Positions 12,099 to 19,134 of a DNA stretch of 21,002 nt are shown piece after piece (within the stretch, counting starts at the first letter, position 1; each line of letters begins with the position of its first letter). The DNA is from Spirochaetia bacterium (GTDB lineage Bacteria; Spirochaetota; Spirochaetia; Treponematales; Breznakiellaceae). The notes under the pieces are model-generated. The model saw only the letters and a list, made by a program, of their open reading frames with translations. It was not told where the DNA came from and searched no databases. The stretch is taken from the NCBI GenBank assembly GCA_026002025.1, contig BOAU01000034.1, positions 1 to 21,002 of the forward strand, given 5' to 3'. The position numbers and the translations under genes are program-made.

Positions 12099-12556
12099 AC
12101 AATACCTCCTGCGTAAGAAATGATCGCCAAATAATTACAAGGACTGACAAAGTTTCGTATCCGTTTGGTTTCGATGGGTACGCCGTCAATTTGGGCGTAC
12201 ATCTCTTTGGTGGTATTGTCCCGGTGCTTTCGATATGCGTTAGCGCTTAACAGATGCCCTAAGACGGTGATAATAAGACATGCGGCGAAACAAGCCCAAG
12301 AAACAACAATAAGCACCGGATTGGCGGCCTTTGCCACCGGCACGATTTTATCTATAAAGGCGAAAGAGATACCGAAAGACCCTGCGGCAACTGTAAATAG
12401 CGCCTTGTCAAACCGGGCATCCATTTCGGCGGCGGTACTGTTGAATGTATCCCATAGGCGCATGGAATCATCGTAGATTTTGCGCTGCCGCTCGTAGACT
12501 TCTACCTGGTGGCCGTAGTCACTCATCGACAGGACTTTCTCGTCTTTGCTTGCCAT
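12065..12556 (-). CDS. Three-helix membrane protein (163 aa)
   Basis: ATG 12556-12554 follows GGAGG on the - strand. Residues 1-48 are soluble and charged, with a helix (GHQVEVYERQRKIYDDSMRL). Hydrophobic segments lie near 51-70 (ALFTVAAGSFGISFAFI), 80-102 (VLIVVSWACFAACLIITVL) and 141-162 (YLAIISYAGGIVCLLLFVLL), with a charged loop between the last two. No cleavable signal is evident. It is not recognised as a named family. It sits directly behind the integrase on the opposite strand to the main array. That is typical of independently expressed cargo such as superinfection exclusion or defence proteins; this is inference. Confidence 0.75.
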   Translation of the reverse strand: MASKDEKVLSMSDYGHQVEVYERQRKIYDDSMRLWDTFNSTAAEMDARFDKALFTVAAGSFGISFAFIDKIVPVAKAANPVLIVVSWACFAACLIITVLGHLLSANAYRKHRDNTTKEMYAQIDGVPIETKRIRNFVSPCNYLAIISYAGGIVCLLLFVLLNL

Positions 12557-12581
12557 ATTTAGCCTCCACTCTAAGGATACC

Positions 12582-14096
12582 TTAGTAAAATCCGGTTGTC
12601 AAGGGCTTGAACAACTGCTTATCTAATACGGCGAGCGCTTCCCTGGCCTTCGCCAGTATTTTCTTCTGTCCTAACTTATCCCGATGATTGTATATTTTAG
12701 CCACATCTGCACTAACCTTATGTCCCATAAAATACTCCTCGACATCCCCTAACTCTGCGGAGGACATTACTGTTTTCCAGTAGTGCCGACCGCTATAAAA
12801 TGTGATATTTTGTTCGGCCATCTGTTCCGGTGTTAATTCGAGCAGTTTTCCCATATCGGAAGTTGCGACCTGAAATACTTTGGCACCATAGCCTCCACGG
12901 GTAGCGGTAAATATGAAATTGTTGTCCTTCACTTTCTTATTTTTAATGTAGGAAACAAGTTGTTCGTATACAAACTCATGGAGCGGAACGATTCTGACAC
13001 CGTTGTCGGATTTGCTGGCAGGTATGTCTATAAAATGTACGTCTTCAATCTGGATAATGTGCTTTGGCGTTATTCGGGTAATTTCACTGTTACGCATACC
13101 GGTACTGTAGATGAGCAGGCAGAGAATGTACGATGTTTTATTATCCCACTTTTTATTAAAGACACCATAAACTTTATCTAGTTCGTAACAGCCCCGGACT
13201 TTCTTGTCTCCCTTGGATGCCCTAATCCGGTCTATTTTGTAGAATGGGTTATCGAACACAATCCCGTGAGTGCGTAAATTGTTAAAGGCGGTGGACAAGC
13301 AACTTAACCGAAGGTTTACCGATTGTGGTTTATTACCATTCTTGAGAAGATGGTCTTGAAGTTGTGCGACAATGGGTGCGGTAATATCATCGAAGTACCG
13401 TACTCCGACACTCTTAAAAAATGGAAGTACCTTTTTAATGATAAAGTTGTGTCGGTCTCGAATACCTTTGGGAGCGAGTTTACGGCCACGGGCCATGTCT
13501 GTTTTTAGGTACTCCGACCCTTCTGCGTAGTAGTCTGTCAGTATGGCGTACATGTCGTGTTTTGGAACCTTGTGCCGTTCGTGGTACTGTGTCAGTATAC
13601 TATCCCGGTTCTCCTGGGCAAACTGCTCGGCAATTTCCCGGTTGTTTGTGTGAGTACACCACCGGGAAGGGACGAGGTAGCCGTTTTCGATGTATCGGAC
13701 ATAGTATACGAATCCGATGCGTTTGTTCGCAACTTTGCTAAGACTGTAGCCTTTTTTCTGCCTTGGTGGAGCGAATTGTTTGTCTAAATCCTGTAAGTCC
13801 GCCAGGGCTGCGGGGAATTGTGTTTGGTATTCTTGTCTTAATCGTTTAATTAGACTATTGTCTTTTTTCATCGTTCTATATACTGGTCCTGCGGTAAGCC
13901 ATTTTTCCAGGTTGCTTTTGTTAAACCGTAGTACCTTACTATCCAAGTCGTCTACTTGGACGTAAGTATACGGTATTTGTCCGCTCGATACTAGTATGTT
14001 GAGGGTATATTCGGAGATTCGCAGGACGGAGGCGGTTTGATTTGCGGTTAAAAGGAGATTTGGTTCCACGCCCATTATTGTCGGCGGGGCAGACAT
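12582..14096 (-). CDS. Tyrosine recombinase (integrase) with N-terminal excisionase-type HTH
   Basis: Site-specific recombinase that inserts and excises the element. The 504 aa are longer than usual (350-420). Residues 14-68 (LLTANQTASVLRISEYTLNI ... NLEKWL) match the HTH_17/excisionase pattern. Residues about 180-290 form the SAM-like core-binding domain. The catalytic domain shows Arg335 (STGMRNSEI), Lys362 (ASKSDNG), Arg437 (FYSGRHYWKT), His459 (MGHKVS) and the nucleophile Tyr469 (AKIYNH). The first His of the usual HxxR box is Tyr434. The next gene on the strand starts 25 bases after its stop. No tRNA is visible nearby as a target. Confidence 0.9.
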   Translation of the reverse strand: MSAPPTIMGVEPNLLLTANQTASVLRISEYTLNILVSSGQIPYTYVQVDDLDSKVLRFNKSNLEKWLTAGPVYRTMKKDNSLIKRLRQEYQTQFPAALADLQDLDKQFAPPRQKKGYSLSKVANKRIGFVYYVRYIENGYLVPSRWCTHTNNREIAEQFAQENRDSILTQYHERHKVPKHDMYAILTDYYAEGSEYLKTDMARGRKLAPKGIRDRHNFIIKKVLPFFKSVGVRYFDDITAPIVAQLQDHLLKNGNKPQSVNLRLSCLSTAFNNLRTHGIVFDNPFYKIDRIRASKGDKKVRGCYELDKVYGVFNKKWDNKTSYILCLLIYSTGMRNSEITRITPKHIIQIEDVHFIDIPASKSDNGVRIVPLHEFVYEQLVSYIKNKKVKDNNFIFTATRGGYGAKVFQVATSDMGKLLELTPEQMAEQNITFYSGRHYWKTVMSSAELGDVEEYFMGHKVSADVAKIYNHRDKLGQKKILAKAREALAVLDKQLFKPLTTGFY

Positions 14097-14153
14097 ATTT
14101 CTTGATACACTTTTGAGACAAAAAGAAAATATTTTTGAAAAATATATCTAAAA

Positions 14154-14186
14154 CCGCTTGACAAGCGGAAATCTCTATGCTATATT
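14154..14186 (+). promoter_or_regulatory. Sigma-70 promoter with palindrome over the -35
   Basis: TTGACA (14158-14163), a 17-base spacer and TATATT (14181-14186) form a near-consensus promoter on the + strand. The -35 lies inside the perfect inverted repeat CCGCTTG-A-CAAGCGG (14154-14168), a likely operator. No gene follows before the terminator at 14279. On the other strand the palindrome is 58 bases upstream of the integrase start and could also control it. Confidence 0.6.
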
Positions 14187-14192
14187 GAAAGT

Positions 14193-14316
14193 AGATAAGA
14201 AAGAAGCCTTCTAAAACGCTTTTTCATAAAAGTAACTCCTTATATCGTGTACCGCCCCTAAAGGGCTCATATCAAAAAACCGGTTTAGCCCTCAATAAGG
14301 GCTATCCGGTGTTTTT
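14193..14316 (+). ncRNA. Candidate small RNA (about 120 nt)
   Basis: The promoter at 14158-14186 predicts a start near 14193, and a strong hairpin with a T run ends near 14316. No open frame with a ribosome site lies between. A short GCCCCTAAAGGGC hairpin lies just before the terminator. The RNA lies next to and divergent from the integrase, where antisense or regulatory RNAs of mobile elements are common. No RNA family is recognised. Confidence 0.4.
14279..14316. terminator. Bidirectional intrinsic terminator
   Basis: ACCGGTTTAGCCCT (14279-14292) pairs with AGGGCTATCCGGT (14298-14310) around a 5-base loop with one interruption. GTTTTT follows on the + strand, and six A precede it (14273-14278), giving a T run on the - strand. 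Confidence 0.75.
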
Positions 14317-14516
14317 GCCTGAAAACACCCACCTTGGGTCAAAATGACCTGGCAAACCTTTCAATTTCCCAAAAATCGACCCAAAAGTAAAAATTCCCTT
14401 ATAGAAAAATATCAGATTTTCCCTACAGTACCATACTATATCGACCTATGGGGTTTTGTCAACCAAGTTTCCTTATGGTTCAATAAGATATTGATATATA
14501 GGGGCGTATTAGAACG
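14317..14516. other. Non-coding stretch, probable element end
   Basis: Two hundred bases without a gene between the terminator and the XRE gene. Apart from TTGTCA-like and AT-rich patches and an ATTGATATATAG just before the XRE gene that resembles part of the 18-bp palindrome, I see nothing definite. The attachment site of the integrase may lie here or in 14100-14280; I cannot identify its core without the other end. Confidence 0.3.
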
Positions 14517-14840
14517 GTGATCAGCGGGCAGGACGTAAGGACGCTTCTTGGCAAGCGGATACAGTTTTACCGAAAACAGCGGCAATTATCACAGGCAGCC
14601 CTTGCGGAAAGGGCGGATATTTCGATCACTTTTCTCAGTAAAATTGAGCGGGGTCTTAAATACCCGACCTCGGAAACCTTATCCGGCATTGTCAACGGGT
14701 TGGGTGTGGAAGTCTGCTGCTTGTTCCAGGATGCCGAAACGCCCACGGAAAACCGGGGCCTGCTTGAACGGTTCAAAAAAGACATCACCCAAAACGTGCA
14801 TGAAACCCTTGAGGCGGTATACAAGGCATATGAGGAATAG
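14517..14840 (+). CDS. XRE-family transcriptional regulator (107 aa)
   Basis: GTG 14517 is the only early start in frame; the nearest ribosome-like site (AGGGG about 12 bases upstream) is weak. Residues about 8-65 form a Cro/C1-type helix-turn-helix (GKRIQFYRKQRQLSQAALAE ... ITFLSKIERGLKYP ... VNGLGVEVCCLF). The rest is a charged helix ending YKAYEE that may dimerise. Such proteins repress their own and neighbouring genes. It lies between the integrase region and the toxin-antitoxin remnant and could belong to either the element or the chromosome. Confidence 0.85.
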   Translation: MISGQDVRTLLGKRIQFYRKQRQLSQAALAERADISITFLSKIERGLKYPTSETLSGIVNGLGVEVCCLFQDAETPTENRGLLERFKKDITQNVHETLEAVYKAYEE

Positions 14841-14896
14841 GCAACGGCTTAAACCGCTGCCGGCAGAATCGCCGGGGAGTCGGGGCGTATACCATT

Positions 14897-15111
14897 TTAA
14901 CTATTATTTGTTATTTCTTCTTTTAATATATTTATCCAATCTCTACGCCCATATAAAAATCTGATTAAATATATTTTTTCTCGTTTTTCATTTACGATAT
15001 AAAACATCATAAATTTCTTGAAGTAATTGGAGCATTTAGTGTGTAAGAGATGTATTCCAGAGTTTCTGTAACATCTATTGTTGCAGCATCAGTATAAACA
15101 GACGCAAACAT
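14897..15111 (-). pseudogene. Broken RelE/ParE-type toxin
   Basis: ATG 15111-15109 lies one base after the antitoxin stop, the usual place of the toxin. The first frame gives 34 aa (MFASVYTDAATIDVTETLEY ... NAPITSRNL), like the N-terminal helices of RelE/ParE toxins, then stops at 15009-15007. A second frame from 15010 gives 37 aa containing FYIVNEKREKIYLIRFLYG and RRDW, the C-terminal strands of the same family, ending at 14899-14897. The central 40 or so residues are missing and the frames do not match, so the toxin is inactivated by deletion. Confidence 0.7.
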
Positions 15112-15112
15112 T

Positions 15113-15376
15113 TCAAAATCCCATTTTTTCTTTAATTGACTCCATTACTTCTTTTGACGGACGCGTCTTACCACTTTTTACCTGGTCAAGTCCTTCTTCC
15201 AGTAAAGAATACAATTGCTGTCTGCCGTTGAGCAATTCATACGTTTCAATGCTCATTACCGCTAAATCACCGGTCCCATTTTTTGTAATAAATACCGGTT
15301 CAATGTTCTGATGACAAAATTCAGAAATTTCACCATATTTATTACGTAAATCAGCACTTGGCCTAATTGTAGGCAT
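15113..15376 (-). CDS. Phd/YefM-family antitoxin (87 aa)
   Basis: ATG 15376-15374 follows GGGGG on the - strand. MPTIRPSADLRNKYGEISEF and EPVFITKNGTGDLAVMSIETYE follow the Phd/YefM pattern (P-SDLRNNxxEI, PVFITKNG, VVMSxExYE) over residues 1-50. The C-terminal helix (QQLYSLLEEGLDQVKSGK) would normally wrap the toxin. The partner downstream is broken, leaving a solitary antitoxin that may still repress its promoter or neutralise related toxins. Confidence 0.85.
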   Translation of the reverse strand: MPTIRPSADLRNKYGEISEFCHQNIEPVFITKNGTGDLAVMSIETYELLNGRQQLYSLLEEGLDQVKSGKTRPSKEVMESIKEKMGF

Positions 15377-15391
15377 TTTTAACCCCCTGAA

Positions 15392-15440
15392 ATCAATATA
15401 TCAATATTATATCAAAATATTTGTATGATGTCAATGTCAA
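15392..15440 (-). promoter_or_regulatory. Antitoxin promoter with tandem operator
   Basis: On the - strand TTGACA (15434-15429), a 17-base spacer and TATAAT (15411-15406) form a perfect sigma-70 consensus. A second TTGACA lies directly upstream (15440-15435). Between the -10 and the start, ATCAATAT is repeated in tandem on the + strand (15392-15399 and 15400-15407), a probable autoregulatory operator. Confidence 0.75.
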
Positions 15441-15513
15441 ATTTGGGGAAATTCAACCTGTTTTTCTATATTTTTTCAAGTGTGTTACCGATGTCTCGGG
15501 CATATCGACCTTG

Positions 15514-15542
15514 TTGAACGATTGCAGTTATTACAGTATATT
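15514..15542 (+). promoter_or_regulatory. Promoter of the Uma2-family gene
   Basis: TTGAAC (15514-15519), a 17-base spacer and TATATT (15537-15542), followed by AAGGAAGG and ATG 15559. Confidence 0.6.
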
Positions 15543-15558
15543 TAAGAAGGAAGGTATT

Positions 15559-16122
15559 ATGACGGCATTGGCACAGGAACAACCTTATTATACTTACGCG
15601 GATTACCTTGAATGGGACGAGGGTGATCGCACTGAAATTATTGACGGGGAAGCATTTATGCTCGCTACCCCTGATCTGACTCATCAGATAATCAGCCGGG
15701 GGCTATTTCTTCAAATTGCTGCTTTTTTGAACGGGAAACCCTGTCAGCCCTTCTTTGCGCCGGTTTCCGTGCGCCTGCACCCGGAGGCGGACAACAGCGA
15801 TAATACCGTATTTGAACCGGATATTATTGTGGTATGCGACTCGTCCAAGCTGGATAAGAAAGGCTGTAACGGCGCACCGGATTTGGTTATCGAAATACTC
15901 TCCCCCTCCACCGCCCGGCATGATAAAGTAATAAAGTTCAACAAGTACCAGGAAGCCGGGGTCCGGGAATACTGGATTGTGGACCCGGACACCCAATCCG
16001 TCCAGGCCTGCGTCCTTGAAAATGGCCGGTACATTCTTTCTTCCTACGACGACACCGGAACCGCTCCGATCACGGCGCTGCCGGGCTGCGTGATAGACCT
16101 AAGGACGGTTTTTGCCGGATAA
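15559..16122 (+). CDS. Uma2-family (DUF820) PD-(D/E)XK endonuclease (187 aa)
   Basis: ATG 15559 follows AAGGAAGG; upstream codons in frame have no ribosome site. The sequence shows the Uma2 order: YTYADYLEWDEGDRTEIIDGE near the N-terminus, then VFEPDIIVVCD (catalytic Asp region), APDLVIEILSPST (catalytic Glu) with the following Lys-rich helix HDKVIKFNKYQEAGVREYWI, and the final YWIVDPD strand. The family is very common as scattered copies in cyanobacteria, Deinococcus and spirochaetes. It is thought to cut DNA, with unknown targets, and is often linked to mobile DNA. Length is normal and all motifs are intact. Confidence 0.9.
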   Translation: MTALAQEQPYYTYADYLEWDEGDRTEIIDGEAFMLATPDLTHQIISRGLFLQIAAFLNGKPCQPFFAPVSVRLHPEADNSDNTVFEPDIIVVCDSSKLDKKGCNGAPDLVIEILSPSTARHDKVIKFNKYQEAGVREYWIVDPDTQSVQACVLENGRYILSSYDDTGTAPITALPGCVIDLRTVFAG

Positions 16123-16169
16123 GGGTATATCTCAGGCAAATGCTGCGCCAGACACAACATCATAAACTA

Positions 16170-16224
16170 AAGAAACCACGGACCACACGGACTTTTGCTT
16201 TGATTTCTTTCCTTTTGTCCGTGT
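16170..16224. repeat. Intergenic inverted repeat between convergent genes
   Basis: ACACGGAC (16185-16192) is inversely repeated as GTCCGTGT (16217-16224). It sits in an AAACCACGGACCACACGGAC-type sequence related in style to the larger repeat at 17453-17590. It could also stop transcription from both sides, since the Uma2 and GH3 genes converge here. Confidence 0.5.
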
Positions 16225-16234
16225 ATGATTAATC

Positions 16235-17383
16235 CTAAAACATAAGCCCCAGCCGGATCTTCTCCGCAATGATCCGCGCCGCCGCTTCCCGCAGGCGCTC
16301 ACGGGAAAGGCTGCCGTCGGCAAGGGCGGCAAGGATGGCCCTGTGAATTTGGCGGATGTTCGGGGGCCAGGCCATCACCATATCTGCCCCGGCGGCAAGG
16401 GAGCGGACCGCGGCAGCTTCGGGACTGAGGCGGGAGGAAGAAGCGCGGGGGGTATTGACTGCGGCGGCCATGGAAAAATCATCCGCCAGGACGATGCCGG
16501 TAAAGCCCAGTTCCCCACGAAGCCAGTCCCCAATGACCGCCGGGGAAAGGCTCCCGATATTTTCGCTGTCCCAGGCAGGAACCAAAATATGGGAAACCAT
16601 CACTGCGGAGACTTTTTCGTTTTTAATGAGCGATGCAAAGGGTGCGGCCATTTCGGCAAGTTCTTCCCGGTTTTTCCTGAGAACCGCCGAAGCCTCGTGG
16701 GGGTCCGTCCCGGTGTTGCCGGGGAAGTGTTTGATCGTGCAGCCGATACCGGCCCTGTCCATACCCCGAATAAAGGCGGCTGCGGCATCGGCGGTAAATT
16801 GACTCTCCGCCCCGAATGAACGCTCCCCCAGAAACCGGCTATTATCGCTGTTTAAGGTTTCCGCCACCGGGGCAAGGTTGAGGGTAATTCCCAAATCCCG
16901 TATCTCTTTTCCCGACTGAAAACTCGCCTCTTCCAGCGCCGAAAGGGCCCCTTCCCGGCCCGCTGTTTTTGCCTGTTCCGCCCAGAAAGCGGCCGCGGGC
17001 AGCTGGGTAACACCGGGCCCAAAACGATGCACCGATCCCCCCTCATGATCCACCGCGATAAGGGGGGGGATGCCGCCGGTTTCTGCGGCCACAAATTCCC
17101 GACATTCATCAAGAAAATTTTTCACTTCATTTTTCGGCGTATCCAGATTGTACCTGAAAAGCATGATCGCCCCCGGGGGACACTGCCCCAGGATGAACTT
17201 CATATCGACGCTGAGCCGTGCTTTCCCGTCAACGCCGGCCATGATCATCTGTGATGCCAGGAGCCGGTCATCCAGGGACGCGGCAATTGCGACGGCCCTT
17301 TCCCGCAGGGCCTGCTCATCCTGGCCAAAACAGGGGAAAACCAAAAAAGACAGCAACAGTAATACAAAAACAGAACGGAACAT
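16235..17383 (-). CDS. GH3 beta-N-acetylhexosaminidase-like protein with signal peptide (382 aa)
   Basis: Glycoside hydrolase family 3; NagZ-type members remove N-acetylglucosamine from cell-wall fragments. ATG 17383 is chosen because it opens a clean signal peptide (MFRSVFVLLLLSFLVFPCFG), while the open frame further upstream is AT-rich intergenic sequence. IAVDHEGG near residue 109, KHFPG near 218 followed by the TDPHEA loop, and LADDFSM near 300 with the nucleophile Asp are the family landmarks. The NagZ catalytic loop (KHFPGHG-DT-DSH) is altered to KHFPGNTGTDPHE, keeping a His. The signal peptide suggests export to the periplasm. The start lies exactly 7 bases after a TATACT box, so the mRNA may be leaderless. 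Confidence 0.85.
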   Translation of the reverse strand: MFRSVFVLLLLSFLVFPCFGQDEQALRERAVAIAASLDDRLLASQMIMAGVDGKARLSVDMKFILGQCPPGAIMLFRYNLDTPKNEVKNFLDECREFVAAETGGIPPLIAVDHEGGSVHRFGPGVTQLPAAAFWAEQAKTAGREGALSALEEASFQSGKEIRDLGITLNLAPVAETLNSDNSRFLGERSFGAESQFTADAAAAFIRGMDRAGIGCTIKHFPGNTGTDPHEASAVLRKNREELAEMAAPFASLIKNEKVSAVMVSHILVPAWDSENIGSLSPAVIGDWLRGELGFTGIVLADDFSMAAAVNTPRASSSRLSPEAAAVRSLAAGADMVMAWPPNIRQIHRAILAALADGSLSRERLREAAARIIAEKIRLGLMF

Positions 17384-17390
17384 GGGATTC

Positions 17391-17396
17391 AGTATA
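17391..17396 (-). promoter_or_regulatory. TATACT box of the GH3 gene
   Basis: TATACT on the - strand ends 7 bases before ATG 17383, predicting a transcription start at or next to the start codon. No Shine-Dalgarno site is present. The RqcH gene has the same layout. Confidence 0.4.
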
Positions 17397-17452
17397 ATAA
17401 CAAAACAGGAATTAAGAAAATAACCACAAGGAACCAAACAGGAATTCTCATT

Positions 17453-17590
17453 TTAACCACGAACCACACCAACCCCACGAACAATAGAGAGGAATTGGGT
17501 TCGTGTTCGAACCGAAGGTTCGCTTCGTGTGGTTCGTGGTTAAATTTGGAATTTCTGATTCTCTGTGCCTCCCCTGTGAACTCTGTGGTT
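17453..17590. repeat. Palindromic intergenic repeat between GH3 and RqcH genes
   Basis: TTAACCACGAACCACAC (17453-17469) is repeated perfectly inverted at 17527-17543, 17 bp per arm. Nested shorter inversions lie inside (CACGAAC with GTTCGTG; TTCGAACCGAAGGTTCG). A related sequence, CCCTGTGAACTCTGTGGTTAA, follows to about 17593. The CGTGTGGTTCGTGGTTAA style is one I recall from intergenic repeats of various environmental bacteria. It is probably a non-coding repeat family or MITE-like element without its own gene. Confidence 0.6.
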
Positions 17591-17595
17591 AATAT

Positions 17596-17601
17596 TATAC
17601 T
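17596..17601 (+). promoter_or_regulatory. TATACT box of the RqcH gene
   Basis: TATACT ends 7 bases before ATG 17609 and no ribosome site is present, as for the divergent GH3 gene; a leaderless transcript is predicted. The -35 region is weak. Confidence 0.4.
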
Positions 17602-17608
17602 ATGAACC

Positions 17609-19087
17609 ATGTCTTTGAACTGGAAGGAAATCGACCTGGTGCTTTCCGAGCTGGACTTATCAGGTTATCAGATACAGAAGGCGGTGCAGAGCGCCTACGA
17701 TGTGATCAGCCTGCGGCTCCACGGAAAGGGGCAAACCAAAACGCTGCTCATCGTTCTCAGTCCCGGCGCGTGCCGTCTCCACGAGACCTTCCGTGCAACC
17801 CCGAAAACCGACAAGCCCCTGCGCTTCGCCGAATTCCTCAACTCCCGGATCACCAACGGCTGGATTGAAGAGGCCTCGCAGCTCGGGGATAACCGGATCG
17901 TCAGGCTCATTGTTCACCTGGGCATCCACCGGTTCCGGCTCTATATCAGGCTTTGGTCCAACGCGGCCAACTTCATCGTCACCGACGAGGAAGGAACCGT
18001 GCTGGACGCCATGCGGCGGCTGCCCAAAAAGGGGGAAACCACCGGGGGGCATTACGCACCGGAACTTGCCGAAGAGCCTGTGGTCATCGCCAATACGGCG
18101 GATGGATCAGCCTCTCCCGGAACAGTACAAAAACCCAGGCGGGAATTTGAAGTACGGGAATTCGCCGCGGATGTCCCCGCGGAACTCTCCTTCAACGAAA
18201 AGATCGATGCCTTTTACGCGGAGCATGGCGGGCAGGTTTCCCTGGAGGCTTTACGGGAACAGGCCCGCAAGCGCTACGAGGGGCAGATGGGGCGGCTCAA
18301 CGCGTCCCTGGAAAAACTCAAGGCCAAGGAGGCGGACTTTGTTGCCGCGGACAAGTTAAAGCAATACGGGGATATCATCCTGGCGAATCTGGGGATCATT
18401 AAGAGTCATGATGCCTGGCTGGAGGCGGATGATTTCTACACCGGGGGAAGGATCAGAATTCCCCTGGACCCAAAGAAAACCGCCGCCGCCCAGGCGGAAC
18501 ATTACTACGAACAGTACCGGAAGGCGAAGAACGGACTTGCGGATATTCAGAATGAAATAAAGGCCGGGGAAACTGAGCTTGCGGAACTGGAAAAAACCTT
18601 GACCCGGTTCCTTGGGGAAACCAATCCCCTCAATTTATTGAAGCTCCTGAAAACCGGGGGAGTCAAAGCATCCCCCACCCTGGGGCAGGACCAGAAGCGG
18701 CCGGGGCTTTCCTTCAGGCGGAAGGACTGGCTCATCATCGTGGGCCGGGACGCCGCGGAAAACGACGCCCTGCTCAGGCGGCACGTAAAGGGGAACGATA
18801 TGTGGCTCCACGCCCGGGACTACCCCGGTTCCTACGTGTTTATCAAACAGCGGTCCGGCAAAACAGTGCCCCTGGACATCCTGCTGGATGCGGGGAACCT
18901 GGCGATCTTCTATTCAAAGGGCCGTAATAACGGCGAGGGGGATCTTTTTTACACCACGGTCAAATACCTCCGCCGGGCAAAGGACGCCCCCAAAGGCACG
19001 GTGCTTCCCACCCATGAAAAAAATCTCCATGTCAAGGTTGAAGAAAAACGGCTCAGGGAACTTGAAGCCTGCAGGATCGAAAAATAA
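17609..19087 (+). CDS. rqcH: NFACT/RqcH family ribosome quality-control protein (492 aa)
   Basis: RqcH binds stalled large ribosomal subunits and directs alanine tailing of the stuck chain; many annotations still call it fibronectin-binding protein. Residues 1-135 form the NFACT-N part (SGYQIQKAVQSAYDVISLRL, ..., LGDNRIVRLIVHLG with Asp94/Arg96 near the conserved D-R site). Residues about 215-335 are coiled coil (EALREQARKRYEGQMGRLNA onward). Residues 373-415 (DWLIIVGRDAAENDALLRRH ... WLHARDYPGSYVFIK) are the NFACT-R domain signature. At 492 aa it is shorter than the usual 550-580. The start has no ribosome site but follows a TATACT box by 7 bases. Confidence 0.9.
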   Translation: MSLNWKEIDLVLSELDLSGYQIQKAVQSAYDVISLRLHGKGQTKTLLIVLSPGACRLHETFRATPKTDKPLRFAEFLNSRITNGWIEEASQLGDNRIVRLIVHLGIHRFRLYIRLWSNAANFIVTDEEGTVLDAMRRLPKKGETTGGHYAPELAEEPVVIANTADGSASPGTVQKPRREFEVREFAADVPAELSFNEKIDAFYAEHGGQVSLEALREQARKRYEGQMGRLNASLEKLKAKEADFVAADKLKQYGDIILANLGIIKSHDAWLEADDFYTGGRIRIPLDPKKTAAAQAEHYYEQYRKAKNGLADIQNEIKAGETELAELEKTLTRFLGETNPLNLLKLLKTGGVKASPTLGQDQKRPGLSFRRKDWLIIVGRDAAENDALLRRHVKGNDMWLHARDYPGSYVFIKQRSGKTVPLDILLDAGNLAIFYSKGRNNGEGDLFYTTVKYLRRAKDAPKGTVLPTHEKNLHVKVEEKRLRELEACRIEK

Positions 19088-19134
19088 TTTTTTCTATTGT
19101 AAGTGGAGGGCGGGAGTCCTAAGATTAATAGAAT

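Noticed and set aside
12065..14516. tRNA gene as integration target near the integrase
   Set aside because: I found no cloverleaf-forming sequence with T-loop consensus in this interval; the target remains unknown.
15559..16122. Uma2 nuclease as part of a defence system
   Set aside because: It has its own promoter and no defence partner genes; scattered solitary copies are typical of the family.
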